From NCBI GenBank assembly GCA_964569055.1, contig CAZMSZ010000028.1, positions 1 through 34,815 of the forward strand: a DNA stretch of 34,815 nucleotides, given 5' to 3'. Made by a program: the position numbers and the translations under genes. The notes beneath the pieces are model-generated. The model searched no databases. It saw only the letters and a list, made by a program, of their open reading frames with translations, and had not been told where the DNA came from. Position 1 is the stretch's first letter; every line of letters begins with the position of its first letter. This DNA is from JAWLGW01 sp964569055. Lineage in GTDB: Bacteria > Planctomycetota > J058. Of the stretch, positions 33,195 through 34,815 are shown piece by piece.

Positions 33195-33737
33195 TCATTG
33201 CAGGTCACCTCCCTTGCGGGACCTCCACCGCATGGCGGCCTCGGCGGCGTCGACCTCGTCGAACAAGCGCAGCCGCTCCGCAGCCTCTCGGACGGCCGCG
33301 AGCCGCGTGAGCACCTCCCCGCAGGCGTAGAGCCCGGCCGTCGCGCACGGGAACGAGAGGGAGCACCAAAGGATGGCCAGCGCATCGGAGAGCCGGTCGA
33401 CAGTCACCGGCGGCCCCAAGACGACCCCGAAGGTGAGCGCACTCGCCGCGGCCCACCTGAGCGCGCTCCGCAGCGCCGCCCGCCGCGCGCGCTCGAGGGC
33501 GGCTCGGGTCGCGGCGCGGCGCTCCATGGGGTCGGTGAGGACGGGTGCCGGCGCCGTGCGCGGGTCCGATCGGCGCGCCGTCCCCACCACGCACGCGCTG
33601 CAGGCGCCCAGCACCAGCCAGCAGGCGCGATGGTGCGGGGCAGCGCACGCGGCGCACACGCGGGCCGTCGTCGGCTCGACGTCGTCGTGGCAGTAGGGGC
33701 AGCGGACCGGCCCGCCCACCCGCTCGCGCAGCTCCAT
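33195..33737 (-). CDS. C4HC3 zinc-finger membrane protein, tandem copy 1
   Basis: The protein has 180 residues and is the tandem paralog of the gene at 32548, with starts 608 bp apart. The finger is identical in all eight ligands (RCPYCHDD, VCAACAAPHHRACW, CSAC). Two hydrophobic segments (about 95-150) differ from the paralog in sequence, and the last helix (LRLFDEVDAAEAAMR) is shared. Nucleotide identity over the finger region is very high, including synonymous sites, pointing to recent duplication or gene conversion. It is the first gene of a likely minus-strand operon running to the ribonucleotide reductase, and is divergent from the FHA gene across 87 bp. Confidence 0.75.
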   Translation of the reverse strand: MELRERVGGPVRCPYCHDDVEPTTARVCAACAAPHHRACWLVLGACSACVVGTARRSDPRTAPAPVLTDPMERRAATRAALERARRAALRSALRWAAASALTFGVVLGPPVTVDRLSDALAILWCSLSFPCATAGLYACGEVLTRLAAVREAAERLRLFDEVDAAEAAMRWRSRKGGDLQ

Positions 33738-33824
33738 GGGCGGCAAGGATAGCCTTCTTTGGCGCCACACTCCGCGAACGCCGGCGAGGACGCTAGGCTG
33801 AGGCGGCGGAGGCAGTCACACGCC

Positions 33825-34472
33825 ATGAGCGAGCCGAGCGGCGCGCTGTTCCTCTCGGGGTCCGACCTCCCAATCATTCGGCTCGAGCCCGGGACCAAGG
33901 TCGTGATCGGCCGCACCCGCGACGCCGACGTGGTCGTGCAGCACCACTCCCTCTCCCGCCGCCACGCCGAGGTGGAGCGCCGGGCGGACGGAACGGTGTG
34001 GGTCCGCGACCTCGGCAGCACCAACGGCACGTTCATCGACGAGCGCCGCCTGGGTGAGGCGCCGTTGCAGCTCCCGGTCGGGAGCGTGATCGAGGTCGGC
34101 CTGGTGGCGTTCGGCCTGGCCGAGCGCCCCCTCCCGCCCCGGGGCCGCACCACCGAGCCCACGGCCCACATCCTCAAGCGCGAGCTGGCAGGCGTCTCGC
34201 TCGAGAGCTTCATCCCCACCTTCCGCCGCGCCAGCGGGCTGCTCGAGGTGACGAGCGAAGCGCTCGAGGGCTGGATCTCGTTCTACCGGGGCAAGTTCGA
34301 GGATGCCGAGACCAACACCGGCCTGACGGGCAAGGACGCCTTCCGAGAGCTCCTCAAGCTGCGCGGCGGGCGGTTCGTGCTCTACACCAGCGACGGGACG
34401 AGCGAGGGGTCGAAGAAGCTCAAGCGGGTCAAGGAGGACCGGCTGCTGGACGACCTGCTCGACGGACCCTGA
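33825..34472 (+). CDS. FHA domain plus DUF4388-like protein
   Basis: The protein has 215 residues. The FHA domain covers about 8-100: IGR (28-30), SLSRRHAEV (42-50) and GSTNGTFID (64-72) are the phosphothreonine-binding loops, with the key Arg30, Ser44, His47 and Asn67 all present. Residues about 128-195 resemble a DUF4388 module (AGVSLESFIPTFRRASGLLE, GWISFYRGKFEDAE). The protein should read Thr phosphorylation, possibly by a kinase like the one at 14451, and pass it on through the second domain. ATG at 33825 is used; GGAGG lies 13 nt upstream, longer than ideal. The frame is open further upstream but without domain content. Confidence 0.87.
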   Translation: MSEPSGALFLSGSDLPIIRLEPGTKVVIGRTRDADVVVQHHSLSRRHAEVERRADGTVWVRDLGSTNGTFIDERRLGEAPLQLPVGSVIEVGLVAFGLAERPLPPRGRTTEPTAHILKRELAGVSLESFIPTFRRASGLLEVTSEALEGWISFYRGKFEDAETNTGLTGKDAFRELLKLRGGRFVLYTSDGTSEGSKKLKRVKEDRLLDDLLDGP

Positions 34473-34815
34473 GCGGGGCCGAGCAGCTGTCGCGTACGGT
34501 AACCCCAACCCTCTCGGATCGGACACCTGCCCGGGGGCCGCTCTCGCGGGCACGCGCAGGGCCACTTTCCTTGGCACGCGCCGAGACGCTCAGGCCTGCC
34601 TGACTCTGGTGCCGATGGTCGAACACGGTGGATCGAGCATCCGATCCCCGGGTCAGGAGGAGGGCGGGGGGGCGCCGCGCGCAGTTCGGGCGCGCGGTTC
34701 GTCCGATTGCCCGGGGCGATCGCCAACTCGTGGCAGCGCGCACGCTGTTTGAGCACGGCGCCCCCCGCCCTCCTCCGGGTCCACCGATCCCGCCCGCTCA
34801 CGCCGAGCCGCGCCA
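34473..34815. other. Noncoding end region with a 20-bp inverted repeat
   Basis: No supported gene follows the FHA-DUF4388 gene. An inverted repeat pairs 34656-34676 with 34757-34776 (GGAGGAGGGCGGGG... against its complement, one G inserted in the left arm) around an 80-nt segment. A weaker hairpin (TGCCCG with CGGGCA) lies near 34530-34555 and could act as a terminator for the FHA gene. Minus-strand frames here have no ribosome site and biased composition only. Confidence 0.6.

Noticed and set aside
34382..34801. Minus-strand frames in the last 400 bp
   Set aside because: They overlap the FHA gene or run through GC-rich repeats, have no ribosome site and no recognisable domain.

Overview
The window is about 34.8 kb of very GC-rich DNA (third codon positions are almost always G or C, with many GTG starts) carrying three runs of exactly 100 N, so it is a scaffolded draft or metagenome contig. 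The cell looks Gram-negative: there is a lipid A-type acyltransferase, a lipoprotein with a lipobox, and two outer-membrane-like proteins ending in Phe. Two DUF4388 (PATAN) proteins, a Ser/Thr kinase with a periplasmic domain, an ECF sigma/anti-sigma pair, FHA and zinc-finger membrane proteins point to Planctomycetota or a similar deeply branching phylum, with Myxococcota as the alternative. That assignment is inference; no rRNA or tRNA gene was recognised.

Layout. 1-3.6 kb: the end of one gene, then five minus-strand genes (membrane protein, YkgJ-type cysteine-cluster protein, TPR/hydrolase-fold secreted protein, small basic Cys protein, extended SDR). 3.7-7.4 kb: a tight plus-strand operon with 4-nt GTGA overlaps (HAD-IB phosphatase, LarA/DUF2088-like protein, PurM-like AIR synthase). 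7.4-9.3 kb: a secreted barrel-like protein, a DUF4177 protein, a 446-bp gene-free stretch with a minus-strand terminator, and an HU gene. 9.4-11.5 kb: an ECF sigma factor and an anti-sigma factor with three zinc modules. 11.6-14.1 kb: a hairpin-rich minisatellite interrupted by an assembly gap, then a PD-(D/E)XK-like protein and a Fic protein. 14.2-16.2 kb: a small unknown protein and a membrane Ser/Thr kinase that probably starts at CTG.

16.2-21.0 kb is the most unusual block: a minus-strand operon of a double-DUF4388 protein, a DUF692 (MbnB/BufB-like) protein, a DUF2063-like partner and a Cys-rich C4HC3 zinc-finger membrane protein. The last three overlap by 4 nt. It resembles a bufferin-type peptide-modification locus but has no visible precursor peptide. 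21.2-24.4 kb: a large TPR/low-complexity protein and a membrane protein with a Ser-Asp/Ser-Glu microsatellite tail. 24.4-25.4 kb: an LpxL/HtrB-like acyltransferase. 25.6-27.9 kb: an overlapping pair of family-3 solute-binding lipoprotein and outer-membrane barrel.

28.0-30.1 kb: a tiny membrane protein, a thioredoxin-fold protein lacking its CxxC, two opposed G-quadruplex-type arrays, a Roadblock-like protein and a truncated nucleotidyltransferase-like gene. 30.2-33.7 kb: a class II ribonucleotide reductase whose active-site codons lie in a strikingly AT-shifted 63-nt tract, an NTF2-like protein and two tandem paralogs of the C4HC3 zinc-finger membrane family. 33.8-34.8 kb: an FHA-DUF4388 protein and a noncoding end with a long inverted repeat.
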